A DNA stretch of 64,000 nucleotides, from contig JAMXBB010000006.1 in NCBI GenBank assembly GCA_024138015.1, positions 74,944,874-75,008,873 on the forward strand, read 5' to 3'. This document shows, one piece after another, positions 61,731 to 64,000 of the stretch (position 1 is its first letter; each line of letters opens with the position of its first letter). The translations under genes were made by a program, and so were the position numbers. Source of the DNA: Lumnitzera littorea. Taxonomy: Eukaryota; Streptophyta; Magnoliopsida; Myrtales; Combretaceae. Below the pieces are notes generated by a model. The model did not search any database. It was not told where the DNA came from and saw only the letters and a list, made by a program, of their open reading frames with translations.

Positions 61731-61913
61731 ACACCCATAGTTATTTATATTTGTATTTTACAGTAAATTAATTATGTAAAAATCAGTAACCTTAGTAATT
61801 AATCATTTAGAGTCTTGAAATCTCTAACTTGCAAGACGGTTCTCATATCATGGGTGCATACATGTTATGGAAATTTTAGGTAATCCTACTAAGCTCCCTG
61901 TAGGGTCATGATA

Positions 61914-64000
61914 GATGCTCCTACCTAAGTTAGTGGGCCTAGTGAGGTACAACCAGGTCATTTAGATCAATCTCAAATCAAGGTTGCTAGTTCCTGATAG
62001 ATGTTTTTACCTAGGTTAGTGAACCTAGTGAGGCACGACTAAGTTTCAGGTTGATGCCGAATTAGGGTTTTAAGTCCACGAAAGAAGCTCCCACTTATGT
62101 TGGTAAGCTTAGTAAGGTACAGTAAGGTTTTAGATCAATCTTAGATTAGGGTTGCTAATCCCAAAAGACATTCCCACCTAGGTTAGTAAGCCTAGTGAGG
62201 CACAACCAGGTCTTTTAGATCGATCCCAAATTAGGACTGTTAGTCCTCGAAAGACATTCCTGCCTAGGTTAATGGGCCTAGTGAGGTACAGCTAGGTTTT
62301 AGATTGATCCCAAACTAGGGTTGATAGTCCTTGAGAGATACTTTTGCCTAGGTTAGTAAGTGTAGCGAAGTACGACTGGGTCTTTTAGATCGATCTTAGA
62401 TTAGCGTTGCTAGTCCTCAAGAGATGCTTCCACCTAGGTTAGTGAGCTTAGTAAGGTATGGCTAGGTTTTATGTCAATCCCAAATTAGGGCTGCTAGTCC
62501 CCTAGAGACACTCCTACTTAGATTAGTGAGCCTAGTGAGAAACGGCTAAGTTTTAAATCGATCCTAACTTAGGGTTAGTAGTCCCCGAGAGACGCTCTTA
62601 CTTTAGTTAATGAGCTTAATGAGGCACAACCAGGTCCTTTAGATCCACCTAGATTAGGGTTACTAGTCTTTGAGAGACGTTCCTACCTAGGTTAGTGAAC
62701 CAAGTGAGGCATGGCTAGGTTTTAGATCAATTTCAACTTAAGGTTGCTAGTCCTCGAAAAACATTCCCACTTAGGTTAGTGAGCCTAATAAGGGATGACC
62801 TAGTCCTTTAGATTGATCCTAACTTAGGGTTGTTAGTTCCTAAGAGAAGCTCTCGCCTAGGTTAGTGAGCTTACTAAGGTACAACCAGGTTTTAGATTAA
62901 TCCCAATTTACGATTGCTAATCCTTAAGGGATGCTCCTACCTAAGTTAATGAGCCTATTGAGGTATCATAAGGTTTTAGATCCATCCTAGTTTAGGGTTG
63001 CTTATCACTGAAAGATGGTCCTGCTTAGGTTAGTAAGCCTAGTAAGGTATGACTAGGTCTTTTAGATTGATCACAAATTAGTGTTGCTAGTTTAAAGGAG
63101 GCGCTCCCGCCTAGGTTAGTGAGCATAGTAGCACTACCAAGTTATTTATCAATCCCAAGTTAAGGTTGCCAATCCCCTAGAGACAATCCTGCTAAGGTTA
63201 ATGAGCCTAGCAAGGTACAACTAGGTTTTATATTAATCTTAACTTAAGGTTGCTAGTCCCGACAGATGCTCCTACCAAGGTTTATGAGCCTAATGAGACA
63301 TGACTAGGTCTGTTAGATCGATCCTAACTTAAGGTTGCTAGTCCTTGAGAGAAGCTCTCACCTAGGTTAGTGAGCCTAGTGATGCACGATAAGGTTTTAG
63401 ATCCATCCTAGTTTAGGGTTGCTTGTCACTGAGAGACTCTCCTGCCTACGTTAGTGAGCCTAGTGAGGTATGACCAATTCTTTTAGATTGATCATAGATT
63501 AGCGTTATTAGTCCCCAAGAGATGCTCTCGCCTAGGTTATTGAGCCTAGAGAGGTACGGCCAAGGTTTTTATTTATCCCAAATTAGGGTTGCTAATCCCC
63601 CAGAGATAATCCCACTTAAGTTAGTGAGCCTAGTGAGGTATGGCCAAGTTTTAGATCGATCTTAACTTAAGGTTGCTAGTCTTCGAGAGACGTTCCTACC
63701 TAGGTTAATGAGCCTAATGATGTATGACTAGGTCTTTTAGATCAATCCCAAATTAGGGTTGCTAGTCCTTAAAAGATACTCCCGCCTAGGTTAATGAGCT
63801 TAGTAAGGCACGGCTAGGTTTTAGATCAATCTCAACTAAAGGTTACTAGTCTTCGAGAAACACTCTCGCCCACATTAGTGATCCTAATTAGGTACAACCA
63901 GGTCCTTTAGATCGATCCCAAGTTAGGGTTGCTAGTCCCCGAAAGAAGCTCCCCACTAGGTTAGTGAGCCTAATGCGGTATGACCAGGTTTTAGATTAAT
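61914..64000 (+). repeat. O2 84-bp tandem array, second part (continues past window)
   Basis: Starts of the AGGGTTGCT motif at 62148, 62233, 62317, 62403 and 62487 give periods of 84-86 bp. Longer (GGTCTTTTAGAT) and shorter (GGTTTTAGAT) variants tend to alternate, hinting at a dimer of about 170 bp. About 25 units lie here. No open frame. Confidence 0.9.

Larger units (their letters stand above)
58497..61913 (+). mobile_element. Family X copy 5
   Basis: A 3.4-kb insertion in the satellite array, starting TGTAAACCCCGC and ending GGGTCATGATA. The flanks AATGC and GATGC match at 4 of 5 bases. A CACGTG G-box and TATAAAA precede a purine-rich leader; then comes a donor AAG/GTAAGT (59362), a 2.1-kb AT- and TA-repeat-rich intron, an acceptor TTTTGCAG/GTTTAC (61506-61507) and the conserved hairpin. 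Open frames within are low-complexity. Confidence 0.87.
47508..64000 (+). mobile_element. O2: Ogre-like retrotransposon with degenerate gag (right end outside window)
   Basis: Begins TGTAAGCACTAAATTTTTGC, related to the O1 terminus, with a 924-bp LTR, a primer-binding site, a duplicated leader, a gag remnant and a long 84-bp array. No protease, RT or integrase lies between gag and the array, so it seems gag-only and non-autonomous. It sits next to the R pseudogene and has taken up X copies 4 and 5. Confidence 0.85.

Noticed and set aside
61914..64000. Regular repeats as a possible CRISPR array
   Set aside because: The whole 84-bp unit is repeated without unique spacers, and the DNA is a plant retrotransposon.

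Overview
This is nuclear DNA from a flowering plant (the species cannot be told from the sequence). It is AT-rich and gene-poor, and I find no host gene in it. Almost every base belongs to nested LTR retrotransposons, mainly Ty3/gypsy elements of the Athila, Tat and Ogre-like types, and all of them are broken by stop codons, frameshifts or later insertions.

The labels used here are my own. X is a coding-free family, 3.4-4.8 kb long, with TG...CA type ends, present in six copies. M is an element with an initiator-Met primer-binding site. O1 and O2 are Ogre-like elements with large non-coding parts. A is an Athila-type element. T is a Tat-type element. R is an older gypsy pol fragment.

Layout from left to right. 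X copy 1 (1-2318) lies inside the internal part of M (2319-2957), next to the M primer-binding site and 5' LTR (2970-14434). That LTR is split by the 10.5-kb O1 (3396-13947), which has a perfect GTAAT target duplication. M in turn sits in X copy 6 (14435-29919), which is also split by A (16175-28132). An unassigned stretch follows (29920-31090). Then comes an R reverse transcriptase gene (31091-31627, resuming at 47140-47480), cut in two by the 15.5-kb T (31628-47139, ACTTA duplication). T carries gag, protease, RT, two RNase H domains and integrase on the minus strand and an antisense ORF on the plus strand; a solo M-type LTR (34911-35825) and X copy 3 (42617-46274) have inserted into it. O2 begins at 47508 and runs off the window. 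It holds a degenerate gag, X copy 4 (52576-57423), and an 84-bp tandem array (from about 58046) that is interrupted by X copy 5 (58497-61913).

The coding remnants are typical retrotransposon proteins that once worked within their own elements. The least familiar items are the X family, which keeps a conserved hairpin and a spliced-leader-like architecture in diverged copies; the 84-bp arrays shared by O1 and O2; the antisense ORF of T with a 79-bp intron; and a palindromic array in A. A single N at 5446 sits at a perfect fold-back and is probably an assembly error. All identities and ages here are by eye; no alignment or database search was run.
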